Below are positions 25,540 through 33,913 of a DNA stretch of 64,000 nucleotides, piece after piece. Below the pieces are notes generated by a model that worked only from the letters and a program-made list of their open reading frames with translations, made no database searches and had not been told where the DNA came from. Position 1 is the first letter of the stretch. Each line of letters starts with the position of its first letter. Made by a program: the position numbers and the translations under genes. This stretch comes from DASRBN01 sp035294305. Lineage in GTDB: Bacteria; Chloroflexota; Ktedonobacteria; Ktedonobacterales; Ktedonobacteraceae. The DNA lies in contig DATGLD010000051.1 of the NCBI GenBank assembly GCA_035294305.1, positions 186,001 to 250,000 of the forward strand, in the 5' to 3' direction.

Positions 25540-26949
25540 TCACATCGACTCAGGCGGGTGGATTATAGGAATCTTTATCGTGCTATCCTCATCATCTTCT
25601 TCCACCAACACACTTTCCGTCACTTCTGCCTCAGCAGGCACCTTGTCGATGTTGTCGAGGTCTTCGATTTCGCGTTCAGTGGTCGCATAGGCCATGCCCT
25701 CAGCAACCTCGGCCTCCGCTTCAGCGTTCATGGCGTTATTGACCGCCTGCTCCTCGTTTGCTTCGGCATCGGCCAGAAAAGCCGAGGCGCGTGTTAGCTC
25801 CTCTTCCGCGTTTTGCAGTGCCAGATCGGCCTCTGCTCCACTTAAGGCGCCACTGCGGATGGCGAGCCGCACCTGTCCCAATGCCACCTCGGCCTCTTGC
25901 GCGCGGCGGCGGGCTTCCCGCGTCTGCACGCTGCTGGCCTCTGCGATAGCTTCTGCCGAGGCCGCGCGCTCGGCAGCGATCTCGGCAACGGACCTTGCTG
26001 CCAGGGCATCTACGATCTCCTCTTCCACTTCGAGTTCGGCTATCTCGTCGTTCTGGATTACCGGAACATCCTGCGCAGGCAGGGTCTCTTCCATCGCGAC
26101 CACCTCGCCTGATGAGCCTGCATGGAGTTCTGTCTCCATCTTCGCATAGTATCTCTCTTCTTCCCCATTTTCCTCAGTTTGCGGAACCTGCTTTTCACCG
26201 GAATCCCCAGCCCCGGCCCCAGGCTGAGAAGTCGTATTTTCCTCCTGTTCGGCCTGTTCGGCAGCGAGCCTGGCTTCGCGAGCAAATGCCCTGGCTCGCT
26301 CTGCCTCGGCCTGAGCCTGCGAGAGTTCTTGTATCAGATGACGGCCAGAACCCACCTGCTCTACGCGGGCCGAGATCTCGGCTGCTCGTTCCGCCGCGAG
26401 GCGCGCGTTTTCTTCCGCGGCTTCAGCGGCGGCGCGTGCCTCCTGGACACGCTGCGCGCCTGTGCTGGCAGTGCCTTGTAGTGCGATTGCCCCGACTCCT
26501 CCGGCAACCTGCCCCTGGCCTTCGCCCGTGTAGGCGAAAGAGGCACCGGCATGTCCGGCTTCATCAACCAGTAAGATTTCCTGCATAAACACATCGCCGG
26601 TAGAAGATTCCTGCTCCGTTTCACCCGGGGCCTCCTGCCCGGCGGCCTTTTCCTCTTCATTAGCTGCAGCGGCTTGAGTTCCTTGAACTGCTGGTACTCC
26701 TGTTTGAGACTCGCCGGAGAGTTGCTGGCGAATTACTGACAGGTGGCTCTCTACACGCTGCACGCGCTGCGCGCGTTTCTGCAAACGCGCCTGTGCGCGT
26801 TGGAAGCGCTCCAGCGCCTTAGCCTGCGCCTCCTGGGCTTCTTGCAGGCGCTCGAGCAGGCGCTGCTCGCGCCTCTGCAACTTCTTGCGCGAATCTTTGG
26901 TCGAAGATGATTGTTCCTTTGATCGAGAAGATGGCTTCTGCTCGCTCAT
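25540..26949 (-). CDS. Ala/Glu-rich coiled-coil protein
   Basis: 469 residues from the ATG at 26949 with GGAGGACAGG upstream. Residues about 20-80 are a charged coiled coil (RREQRLLERLQEAQEAQ). The rest alternates Ala/Glu-rich helices (about 160-255 and 320-440) with low-complexity acidic linkers. No membrane segment or catalytic motif is visible. It may be a structural or scaffold protein; no name can be given. It heads the leftward run that continues into DUF2851 and the pseudouridine synthase. Confidence 0.7.
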   Translation of the reverse strand: MSEQKPSSRSKEQSSSTKDSRKKLQRREQRLLERLQEAQEAQAKALERFQRAQARLQKRAQRVQRVESHLSVIRQQLSGESQTGVPAVQGTQAAAANEEEKAAGQEAPGETEQESSTGDVFMQEILLVDEAGHAGASFAYTGEGQGQVAGGVGAIALQGTASTGAQRVQEARAAAEAAEENARLAAERAAEISARVEQVGSGRHLIQELSQAQAEAERARAFAREARLAAEQAEQEENTTSQPGAGAGDSGEKQVPQTEENGEEERYYAKMETELHAGSSGEVVAMEETLPAQDVPVIQNDEIAELEVEEEIVDALAARSVAEIAAERAASAEAIAEASSVQTREARRRAQEAEVALGQVRLAIRSGALSGAEADLALQNAEEELTRASAFLADAEANEEQAVNNAMNAEAEAEVAEGMAYATTEREIEDLDNIDKVPAEAEVTESVLVEEDDEDSTIKIPIIHPPESM

Positions 26950-27424
26950 ACACCTGTCCTCCGTGCAAAAGCCAGGCACGCTGGCTAATTTTACCCCTTG
27001 ATTGCTTTACCTCTGAACGCCCTGTTATCTTTGTTAGCAGGTATCTCAAGCAGCGTCCCAGCATTGCGGCACTGCTTGAACGGAATCAATGGACTGATTA
27101 CCCTCAATAACGCAAAACCCAGGCTCTTTTTGCATCTGCTGGTACTCTCTATACACCTTGATTTCAAAATTGCGGAACTGTCTAACGCATCACCCGCTAA
27201 GGATGGCGAGAGTATCAACTGATGAGCTTCGAGGATATCCATTCGACATTTAGAGCATACCCTATCGGGAGAGAGATTGCAACCGCTGTCAAATGACGTT
27301 TAGCCCCAGCCTTCAAATAGGACGTTTGGCCCATATTGTGAGCAAATAACCTGGTCGATATATGTACCTGGCTACCAATGAATTGCGAGAAAGTTTTCTT
27401 TCACAGGAAGCGAGGTACTACGTC
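26950..27424. other. Divergent intergenic region
   Basis: About 475 bases between the coiled-coil gene and a secreted-protein gene, transcribed in opposite directions. It holds the near-direct repeat at 27289-27332 and no RNA gene that I can see. A 74-codon frame at 26998-27222 has no ribosome-binding site and is unconvincing. Confidence 0.4.
27289..27332 (+). repeat. Tandem direct repeat TCAAAT-(AG)-GACGTTTRGCCC
   Basis: Copies at 27289-27306 and 27313-27332 differ by one base plus a two-base insertion. They sit 93-136 bases before the secreted-protein start and could be a paired regulator site. Confidence 0.45.
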
Positions 27425-28426
27425 ATGCGATATCGACGCCGGTTTGCTGGCATTATCGTTCTACTGATCCTGCCCGGTATGTTCATCGGGCTGAACGCGC
27501 TCAGGCTACAGATGGCAAACGCGCATGCCATATCGAAGCCGCAGCACAATCCGGCCAAAAATAGCCTGCAAATACTGCCCAGGAAGCAGAAAGCACCGTT
27601 GGGCGTACCCGCCAACACCATCTCATTGTACGAAAACACGACCAATAACGTCACGATGTACAATCAGGGATGCAGCGCCGCCCAGGGAGCACCTGGATTG
27701 ATCATCCTGGACTGGGGCCAGCCGGTTTATTTTGGCGGTAATGTATATGGTACTTACGACTTCGGCGGCCATGACGATACCGATACGGCCATTATGCATG
27801 CCGTGGCCAACTTCGCCCAGGGAGTCTGGTACTGCCGCACTCGTTACACGGATATCGCCATCGCCGTTGGTGAAAGCAACTACTACTCCGACAATGCTAT
27901 CCCCCTCACCACCTGGGCCTGGTATGCCGACGGCCAGCAATGGGGCGAGATAATCAACACCTTGCAGAGCTTTATCAACGACAATCATTATACCGGCGTG
28001 GTGGGCATCAACGGCGCGGGCGACCTGGAAGTGGAATGGAACAGCTTCACGCTGACAAAAAGCCTCGTGGACGGCTATAATAGCGTCACGCGCCATGTCT
28101 ACTTCGATTTCGGCGACGATTCACCCGGCTGGTGGAGTAACTACGAGGTCTGGTATATCGCCTATGGCGCCACTGACCAGTTGCCCCTGCCGGAGATCTA
28201 CTACAATGCCGATGCGACCTACGACTGGGAGCCATTAAGCATCTGGGCCTGTTATAACGAGGGTGAACCCATATACTTCAAAGGCACAATGGCCGAGAAC
28301 GCCCCCGGCACCAACTCACCCTACCAGGCCTTCCTCGATATGTACAATGCCGAGGCCTCGAATAGCTGTACGGCTAAAGACCTGCCTGGTATGATTTTCT
28401 CGACTGAAATCTTCTACGCGCACTAG
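27425..28426 (+). CDS. Secreted protein of unknown function
   Basis: 333 residues from the ATG at 27425, which gives a clean signal peptide (MRYRRRFAGIIVLLILPGMF) and has GAGG ten bases upstream; an ATG at 27362 adds 21 residues without a site. The mature chain is rich in Tyr, Trp, Asp and Asn, with LIILDWGQPVYFGG and DIAIAVGESNYYS like strands of a carbohydrate-active barrel. I cannot assign a family. Four cysteines (in YNQGCSAA, VWYCRTR, WACYNE and SNSCTAK) may form disulfides. The next gene starts 13 bases later. Confidence 0.6.
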   Translation: MRYRRRFAGIIVLLILPGMFIGLNALRLQMANAHAISKPQHNPAKNSLQILPRKQKAPLGVPANTISLYENTTNNVTMYNQGCSAAQGAPGLIILDWGQPVYFGGNVYGTYDFGGHDDTDTAIMHAVANFAQGVWYCRTRYTDIAIAVGESNYYSDNAIPLTTWAWYADGQQWGEIINTLQSFINDNHYTGVVGINGAGDLEVEWNSFTLTKSLVDGYNSVTRHVYFDFGDDSPGWWSNYEVWYIAYGATDQLPLPEIYYNADATYDWEPLSIWACYNEGEPIYFKGTMAENAPGTNSPYQAFLDMYNAEASNSCTAKDLPGMIFSTEIFYAH

Positions 28427-28439
28427 AATCGAGGACCCG

Positions 28440-29018
28440 GTGCAGAAACGCGTCTCTAAACGTCGCCGTGCAAAAAACCAAAAACCGCTCGCCCGCCCCA
28501 CTATGCTCTCTTCTCTGCACCGGGGCTGGAGGCTGGGTGCGCTGGCTCTACTGATCGCTTGCCTGGGGCTGGCAGTGTATGTTGCCAGCCGCGGCCAATC
28601 CTCAACCATCGCTACTACCACTCCTGTACAGGCAATGAACACCTTCTCTGAAATACCCACAGTTAGCAATGCGCCTGCGCCGCAGCAAACAACAGGCCTA
28701 TTCCCGCTCTCCGCCGGTGGCCCTATTCCCGTTCCGGCGAGCGTATTCCGTCCCACCAGTATCGCGCGCGTGGTCCTCAACGGCGTAACGATCTCCATTT
28801 ACGCCGGTTCGCTGGCGCGTATGCCGGATACAGGTGGGCTGGTCATCCTGCGAGAGAATCTGAAGACGGGCCAGCAAAGCCTGCATATGTATGAGACGAA
28901 ACAAGGGGTTGGGGCGCTGACGATTGTGGGAGTAAGGAGTGGGGTGGTGATGCTTGAGGCGGCTAATACTGAGCGGGGAGAGTTTGATTTGGGAAAGGGG
29001 GTGTTTCGGGATTTTTAG
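28440..29018 (+). CDS. Membrane-anchored secreted protein of unknown function
   Basis: 192 residues from a GTG at 28440 with GAGG upstream. A very basic N-terminus and one hydrophobic helix (about 33-49) give an inside anchor. A low-complexity linker follows, then a small beta-rich domain of about 85 residues (VVLNGVTISIYAGS, IVGVRSGVVMLEAANTE). It appears co-transcribed with the secreted gene before it. Its end overlaps the convergent NUDIX gene by four bases. Confidence 0.6.
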   Translation: MQKRVSKRRRAKNQKPLARPTMLSSLHRGWRLGALALLIACLGLAVYVASRGQSSTIATTTPVQAMNTFSEIPTVSNAPAPQQTTGLFPLSAGGPIPVPASVFRPTSIARVVLNGVTISIYAGSLARMPDTGGLVILRENLKTGQQSLHMYETKQGVGALTIVGVRSGVVMLEAANTERGEFDLGKGVFRDF

Positions 29019-29500
29019 AACGATTTTCTCTTACTGAGAGCGCTTACAGCCCGGCAAACCTGTTTCACGTTCTCATAGGTATCGAGGTCGTCTATCTCTT
29101 CTGAGGAATACCACTGCGCGTGCGATACCTCTGCAGCATGCAGGGAAAATGATTCAAGAAGAGGTGTTTCCATGACATATACAAAATCGATATGCATGTG
29201 CTCTTCACCCTCTACCCCGGCGGGAATTCGCTCATGCAGGATACAGAAAGGGCTGGGCAGTTGCGCCACTGTTGGGGTCTCAACCTGGGGCGTCTCAAGC
29301 AAATTGAGCAGGCGACCTTCAACGCCGATTTCTTCTAATAGTTCTCGCTGGGCGCCCTGATACGGCTCCTCTCCACCATCGAGATGCCCTCCCGGCGCTA
29401 GCCATTTCCCGGACTTCCTGTGCCGGATCAGCAAAAATCTATCTGTATCTCTATCATAAACATAACTGGTGGCCACGTAATGATTCTGTAATAGCACCAT
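29015..29500 (-). CDS. NUDIX hydrolase
   Basis: 161 residues. The NUDIX box is complete: G38, E44, R52, E53, E56, E57 and G59 fit GX5EX7REUXEEXGU. The family hydrolyses nucleoside diphosphates linked to another group using a divalent metal. The substrate cannot be told from the sequence. It is first after two small leftward genes (29523 and 29826) and may be in their transcript. Confidence 0.88.
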   Translation of the reverse strand: MVLLQNHYVATSYVYDRDTDRFLLIRHRKSGKWLAPGGHLDGGEEPYQGAQRELLEEIGVEGRLLNLLETPQVETPTVAQLPSPFCILHERIPAGVEGEEHMHIDFVYVMETPLLESFSLHAAEVSHAQWYSSEEIDDLDTYENVKQVCRAVSALSKRKSF

Positions 29501-29522
29501 GTAAGCTCCTGCTACTTATCCC

Positions 29523-29807
29523 CTACTCACTCTCCACCCGGACAATTTGCTTAAAGTGGACGCGATCCTCAAGCCCTTCATACCCCTCATCCAATACCTC
29601 AACCTCCAGGACATCACCCTGGGAACAGGCTTTCTTGATCTTCCCGCGCCATTCCTTTCCAGGATATGTTGGAAACTGATCCTCTCGTAACACATAGACG
29701 ACTACCATTCCTGGCTTCCATGTTGAACGAGGAAGATGAAGCACGAAATTTGTTACGGCGCTGTTCTGTAACGCCTTCTCGAGTATGTCGTTCGTAGCAA
29801 ATTCCAT
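29523..29807 (-). CDS. Small hypothetical protein
   Basis: 94 residues with AGAGGTGAG before the ATG. It is predicted to be beta-rich and soluble (WKPGMVVVYVLREDQFP, GDVLEVEVLDEGYEG). No family was recognised. It lies between a response regulator and a NUDIX gene with gaps of about 20 bases, which suggests one operon. Confidence 0.6.
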   Translation of the reverse strand: MEFATNDILEKALQNSAVTNFVLHLPRSTWKPGMVVVYVLREDQFPTYPGKEWRGKIKKACSQGDVLEVEVLDEGYEGLEDRVHFKQIVRVESE

Positions 29808-29825
29808 ACTGTTTACTCACCTCTG

Positions 29826-30260
29826 TCAAAGAGAAGCTGCATTGACTACGAGTCTCAATTTCTCGCAGAGATCACGAATGTGGAAAGGCTTCGTCAAAAC
29901 CTCTTCGCACGCAAGGTGATCTTTATCGCTTCTATCTACAGTAAGAAGAATAATTGGAGGTACCGGCACAGGAGCATCCCACCCTGCCCGCAGAGCCGCC
30001 AGAAACTTTGTTCCGTTCATCACGGGCATAAGCAAATCAAGGAGTATCGCCGCCGGATAATGCCCTACCTGTGCAGCTTTCCACAGCCATATAAGCGCCT
30101 CCTGGCCGTTTGACGCACAGACCGGCTGGTATCCATGCAGGGCAAGGGCCCATGAAAGCATATCTAGTATAGCGGCCCGGTCGTCAATGATGAGAACCGT
30201 AGGACGCTCCGCTCTACTGCCTTTCAGGTCGGCGGATGTGGAAAGTTGCGCCAATTGCAT
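29826..30260 (-). CDS. Stand-alone response-regulator receiver protein
   Basis: 144 residues from the ATG at 30260, which has GGAGG nine bases upstream; a GTG at 30293 is less likely. The receiver fold shows VLIIDDRAAIL (acidic pair), LLDLLMPVMNG (phospho-acceptor Asp) and VLTKPF (conserved Lys). There is no output domain. Such single-domain regulators act by protein contact. No histidine kinase gene is nearby. Confidence 0.85.
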   Translation of the reverse strand: MQLAQLSTSADLKGSRAERPTVLIIDDRAAILDMLSWALALHGYQPVCASNGQEALIWLWKAAQVGHYPAAILLDLLMPVMNGTKFLAALRAGWDAPVPVPPIILLTVDRSDKDHLACEEVLTKPFHIRDLCEKLRLVVNAASL

Positions 30261-30375
30261 ACCGTTTATCCTCCGCATATTATGGCTGCTCACCCGGTTT
30301 AGCCAGTCTAAAGACCAGGAAACAAACGACCGGTAGCGATCGATTGCTATGCTGTTTTACCGATTTGCTTATGAC

Positions 30376-31194
30376 TTACGCATGCACGGCACTATTGGCA
30401 AGAGCGACCGCATCCGCTGAGGAAAGGAAGGTGCGGCCTCCCTTACGCTCGATCATCAGAAGCAGCTGTTGAAGGCGCTCTGTATCCTCATAACGCGTCC
30501 ACTCGGGTGCATGAGCAGACCAGGACACCTTGCCTGCCCGCCCTGGGACTTGAGCAAGGACCGCCGGTGGGATGAAGCGTACATATCGTCCTTTAGCGTC
30601 GGCATAGAGTGGTCCCAGAATAAATCCCTCGCATCCCACGCGGATTCCCTCGTCCGCAATGCGTTCATATTCGCTATCAGCGATATGTGGTAATATTGGC
30701 CGCACTGCTATGAACACGGGAATACCAATGTACTTGAGATTCGCAATAGTCTGAACCCGCTCAGCAGGAGAAGGCGTGTGTGGTTCAACGTTAGCAGCAG
30801 AATCCCAGCAACTGAGAGAAACTAGCGCGCTAAGTACTGTCCTCGCTGCTTCCATTTGAGCGCGAATATCGTTCAGGGCATCCAGGACGGGGCCGTGAAG
30901 GAACGCTTTCGTGCTAAAATTGACATGTTTGCCCATTGTGGCTAATTCCTTGAGCATGGTAATACCACGCTCGGGGCGAGTAAACGGGTCCCCGTCGTAG
31001 CCGAACTGGATGGTCTCGAAATCCGCCTCGCGAGCAAATTGCGAGAACGGCTTAAGAATATCTTCGGCCTTGACACGTTCGAGTCCCACCGCTCCATTGC
31101 GCGTATAGCAATAACGGCACCCAAACGGGCAGGGTTCTCCCACGGGAACAAGCACGCGCTTCTTTTCTACAGTAAATAAGATTTGCCTTCTCAT
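30376..31194 (-). CDS. Radical SAM protein
   Basis: 272 residues. The 4Fe-4S motif is C22-x3-C26-x2-C29 (PCPFGCRYCYT). GYDGDPFTRPE and later VFIAVRPILPHI belong to the TIM barrel of radical SAM proteins, near the SplB-like/Rv2578c group. The substrate is unknown. It is a single leftward gene between the response regulator and an AT-rich promoter region. Confidence 0.85.
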   Translation of the reverse strand: MRRQILFTVEKKRVLVPVGEPCPFGCRYCYTRNGAVGLERVKAEDILKPFSQFAREADFETIQFGYDGDPFTRPERGITMLKELATMGKHVNFSTKAFLHGPVLDALNDIRAQMEAARTVLSALVSLSCWDSAANVEPHTPSPAERVQTIANLKYIGIPVFIAVRPILPHIADSEYERIADEGIRVGCEGFILGPLYADAKGRYVRFIPPAVLAQVPGRAGKVSWSAHAPEWTRYEDTERLQQLLLMIERKGGRTFLSSADAVALANSAVHA

Positions 31195-31740
31195 ATAAAA
31201 AATTTCCTCACCAGCGTTCGTTCAAGGAAGCCCGAGAGAGGGTAGAAGGATCGTTGATCAGGAAAAGCTCTTCCTTTGATTGATCCTTGTTTCCATCCCT
31301 ATCAAGAAGTATACCGTAACAACAGTTAAAGTCAAGAAAATCGCGTCATTTTGCGAAAAATGTAGCATTTGCGCTTTTACCAGGGGATTCTTGTATAATG
31401 TTTCTGTATGGTAAAAATTATTCAGTATGTCAAAATTAGCCATATTTTGGGCAATATGCTCTGAAATGGAAGATTACTTAACATATATCTCGCTCTGACC
31501 CATATAGAACAATTTCGCCTCTTTCAGGGAGTAAATAAACAACTCGTACAGAAGGCATTTTTCGCTGCAATATCGGAGGATCTTGCTCTTTGAGACAACT
31601 TACTGTATGCTGTGTTAATAAAGTAGGACAGTGGTGCAACAGGCATGGAAAAACGGACCACCCGCGTAAACCTGGCTCTTTTTACCTTTTGCACCTCTGG
31701 CCGCGCCTGCTGATAGCGCTTATGAAAGGAGAGATACCAT
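31195..31740. other. AT-rich divergent regulatory region
   Basis: 546 bases between the radical SAM gene (leftward) and the SorC-type gene (rightward). It contains a TATAAT box at 31394-31399 framed by the inverted repeat at 31375-31416. A 61-codon leftward frame (31443-31258) lacks a start signal and is rejected. No RNA gene is recognised in the remaining 300 bases. Confidence 0.45.
31375..31416. promoter_or_regulatory. TTTTACCA / TGGTAAAA inverted repeat around a TATAAT box
   Basis: Eight-base perfect arms at 31375-31382 and 31409-31416 enclose TATAAT at 31394-31399. It is a candidate operator for the SorC-type regulator or another repressor. Confidence 0.4.
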
Positions 31741-32781
31741 ATGCCGGAGAACATGCAAGGGACCGGTAGTGAAGCAAGACTACTGGCTGATGATCGTTTC
31801 TTACGCAGGGTTGCCTATATGTACTATGAGGATGGGCATTCCCAGGAAACCATCGCGGAGATGGAGTTTTGTTCCAGGCAAACGGTAAGCAAAGCTTTAC
31901 AAAAGGCAAAAGACCGCGGCATTGTGCGTATTTCAATTGTCCCCGACCTGCGCACCGGTTACCTGCGTAATCTCTCTCGCGAGGTACGCGTACAGCTCGA
32001 CCTGGAGGATCTCATTCTGGTTGCCGGCCGCAACATGAACATGATCAGGGTTGATGATTTCCTTGACGATGTGGTCATCGATATCTCGAATGCGGCTGCC
32101 GAGTATCTCGATCAAATGGTCAGCGACGCGGACATTGTGGGCATTTCTGGGGGAACGAGGTTCATACGCAGCCTCCTACGGTACTTGAGGCCGGCCCGGG
32201 TTCTCCCGCACATGCAAGTGGTTGCCACCATTGGATTCGTCGAATCGCGCACCAGTGCCGGAGACGCAAACATGGTTGCGCATGACCTGGCCGCGGCGTA
32301 TGGAGCTAATCACCTGTGGTTTCCCTGCCCCGCATTTCTCCCCAATGCCGAGGAAGTCCGCCATATACGTCGACTGCCCATCATCAAAGACGCCTATGAT
32401 ATGATGACGCGGGCAAATATCGTGGTGATAAGCCTATGGACTCCCCATACCTATAAAAACCTGCTCGCCCGAGGCATCCTTACACCCGAGCAACTGGATG
32501 AGGTTGAGAGATACCATCCGACATTAGATATCAATCACTGGGTTTTTGATGAATCAGGAAGATGTATCAATGAGCTAGTTGAGCCATTTCCATATGCCCT
32601 CACCGGGCTGGAGATGCCTCGCCTGAAAGACAAAATCCAGCGCAGCGGCACCAAGGTGATTCTTGTGGTGGGAGGAAGTCCCGCCTATATTCCCGCTATC
32701 CGGGCAGCGCTCAGGGCGGGCCTGGCGAATATTCTGATCACCGACCACATTACGGCACAGCTTTTACTTGAAGATGGCTAG
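31741..32781 (+). CDS. SorC/DeoR-family sugar-binding transcriptional regulator
   Basis: 346 residues with AAGGAGAG before the ATG. The N-terminal HTH (about 20-65: RRVAYMYYEDGHSQETIAE) is followed by the SorC effector domain with VGISGGTRFIRSLL and a C-terminal VGGSPAYIPAIRAALR, which binds a phosphorylated sugar in this family. No sugar transport or catabolic genes are in the window, so the controlled pathway is unknown. Confidence 0.85.
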   Translation: MPENMQGTGSEARLLADDRFLRRVAYMYYEDGHSQETIAEMEFCSRQTVSKALQKAKDRGIVRISIVPDLRTGYLRNLSREVRVQLDLEDLILVAGRNMNMIRVDDFLDDVVIDISNAAAEYLDQMVSDADIVGISGGTRFIRSLLRYLRPARVLPHMQVVATIGFVESRTSAGDANMVAHDLAAAYGANHLWFPCPAFLPNAEEVRHIRRLPIIKDAYDMMTRANIVVISLWTPHTYKNLLARGILTPEQLDEVERYHPTLDINHWVFDESGRCINELVEPFPYALTGLEMPRLKDKIQRSGTKVILVVGGSPAYIPAIRAALRAGLANILITDHITAQLLLEDG

Positions 32782-32985
32782 GGATGGACGCACTTTCAGC
32801 ATCACACGCCCCAGGGCCGCTGCCAGCAAAAAAACTCACACGCGTAAGAGGGAAAGGGCGTCGCCCGCGCGTCGTACAACCGCCGGGGCGCGGAACAAGT
32901 CTATCGCGCCTATTAAAATACAAAAGGAGAGCAGGCCAGGCACCGGAGAATGTACGCACTGATCGGTTTCAAGTGGCAACGTCGA

Positions 32986-33450
32986 TCAAGGATGCGTATT
33001 GGGGTTTTCAGTACTCACACCTTCAGCAGCAGCGATAGCGATGAGGGGGTTATCCGCGCACACGAAGATGGGAAGCGGCGTGAAGCTGGCGGCGGCTTCA
33101 CTGCGCAGGCCAAGCACACACGCCAGTTGGACTGCATCATAGGCACGAAGCCGATGGGAGCGACAGAGATCACCAGCAGCAGTGTAAATGGCAGTCGTGA
33201 CAGGCCACAGGATGTAAGTATTGTAGCAATCTCGCCTAAACCGCTCAATGAGGGCATCGCGCTTCTCGTTGGGGGTGCCTTGCTCGCGAGCTTTGCGACA
33301 GATGGTGGCAACAACTTCCACTAAGGCTGCCTGTGAGATATAGAGAGCGTGTGCTGGCATGGCCTCGCACAATGCTACTACCCAGTGGTGTCCCTGTTCA
33401 GGAAAGTAGCGTTTGACAATGGCCGAGGTGTCGAAGAAGTAGCTTCCCAT
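32986..33450 (-). CDS. PIN-domain toxin (VapC type)
   Basis: 154 residues. The PIN nuclease signature is complete: D7 in YFFDTSAIVKRYF, E45 in ALVEVVA, D105 in RAYDAVQLA and D133 in CADNPLIAIA. VapC toxins are Mg-dependent RNases that cut tRNA or rRNA. Its start shares one base with the stop of the upstream antitoxin gene, the usual arrangement. It lies at the left side of the integrative element and may stabilise it. Confidence 0.85.
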   Translation of the reverse strand: MGSYFFDTSAIVKRYFPEQGHHWVVALCEAMPAHALYISQAALVEVVATICRKAREQGTPNEKRDALIERFRRDCYNTYILWPVTTAIYTAAGDLCRSHRLRAYDAVQLACVLGLRSEAAASFTPLPIFVCADNPLIAIAAAEGVSTENPNTHP

Positions 33451-33767
33451 CAGTAGGGACCTCGATCTTCGATCACCATTTCGGAGGCGGGTTTTCCCCC
33501 TGCGAATGCACGGGCGAGCTGTTCTCGCTCGGCACGTTCTTCCGCGGTCAAGGGGTGGCGCTCTGGCAGATTTAATACCTTTCCTTCGCGGTATAACCGT
33601 TCAGCGAGTTCCTGTGCTGTCAATGCGGGTCTTCCCTGTGGTGTGGTTTGTAACTGCTGGATCAGCTCATGGAGCAGCTTTTCGGGTGGCTTGCCATGTT
33701 GTGTGGCGGCTGCGGCAAGCAAAGCATATTCCTGGTCGCTCAAATGAAGAATCATTTCATAGGCCAT
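33450..33767 (-). CDS. Antitoxin of the PIN toxin
   Basis: 105 residues with AGGAGGTAG before the ATG. The N-terminal part (MILHLSDQEYALLAAAATQHGK) resembles a ribbon-helix-helix DNA-binding segment. The C-terminal part is charged and Glu-rich, as in toxin-neutralising tails. Position directly before the PIN gene with a one-base overlap is the main evidence. Confidence 0.75.
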   Translation of the reverse strand: MAYEMILHLSDQEYALLAAAATQHGKPPEKLLHELIQQLQTTPQGRPALTAQELAERLYREGKVLNLPERHPLTAEERAEREQLARAFAGGKPASEMVIEDRGPY

Positions 33768-33913
33768 GTGGCTACCTCCTGGTTGATTGATAGTTCACCT
33801 CTTGCCATTATACCATCTCGGTCTTGCACCGTGGAGAGCAGTGGTTGTGGAAGGAGGTGATGTGCTTCTCCTTGGTAGCCGGCAATGCATTGACAGGTGG
33901 AAGGAGATCGTTT

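Noticed and set aside
26998..27222. 74-codon rightward frame upstream of the secreted-protein gene
   Set aside because: No start signal and composition unlike neighbouring genes.
29061..29076. TGTTTCACGT resembling half of a parS site
   Set aside because: Only the first ten bases match the 16-base palindrome, it lies inside the NUDIX gene, and it is 27 kb from parAB.
31258..31443. 61-codon leftward frame in the AT-rich region
   Set aside because: It covers the TATAAT box and inverted repeat, and has no ribosome-binding site.
32784..33038. 84-codon basic frame after the SorC gene
   Set aside because: It overlaps the end of the PIN toxin gene on the other strand and has arginine/proline-rich shadow-like composition.
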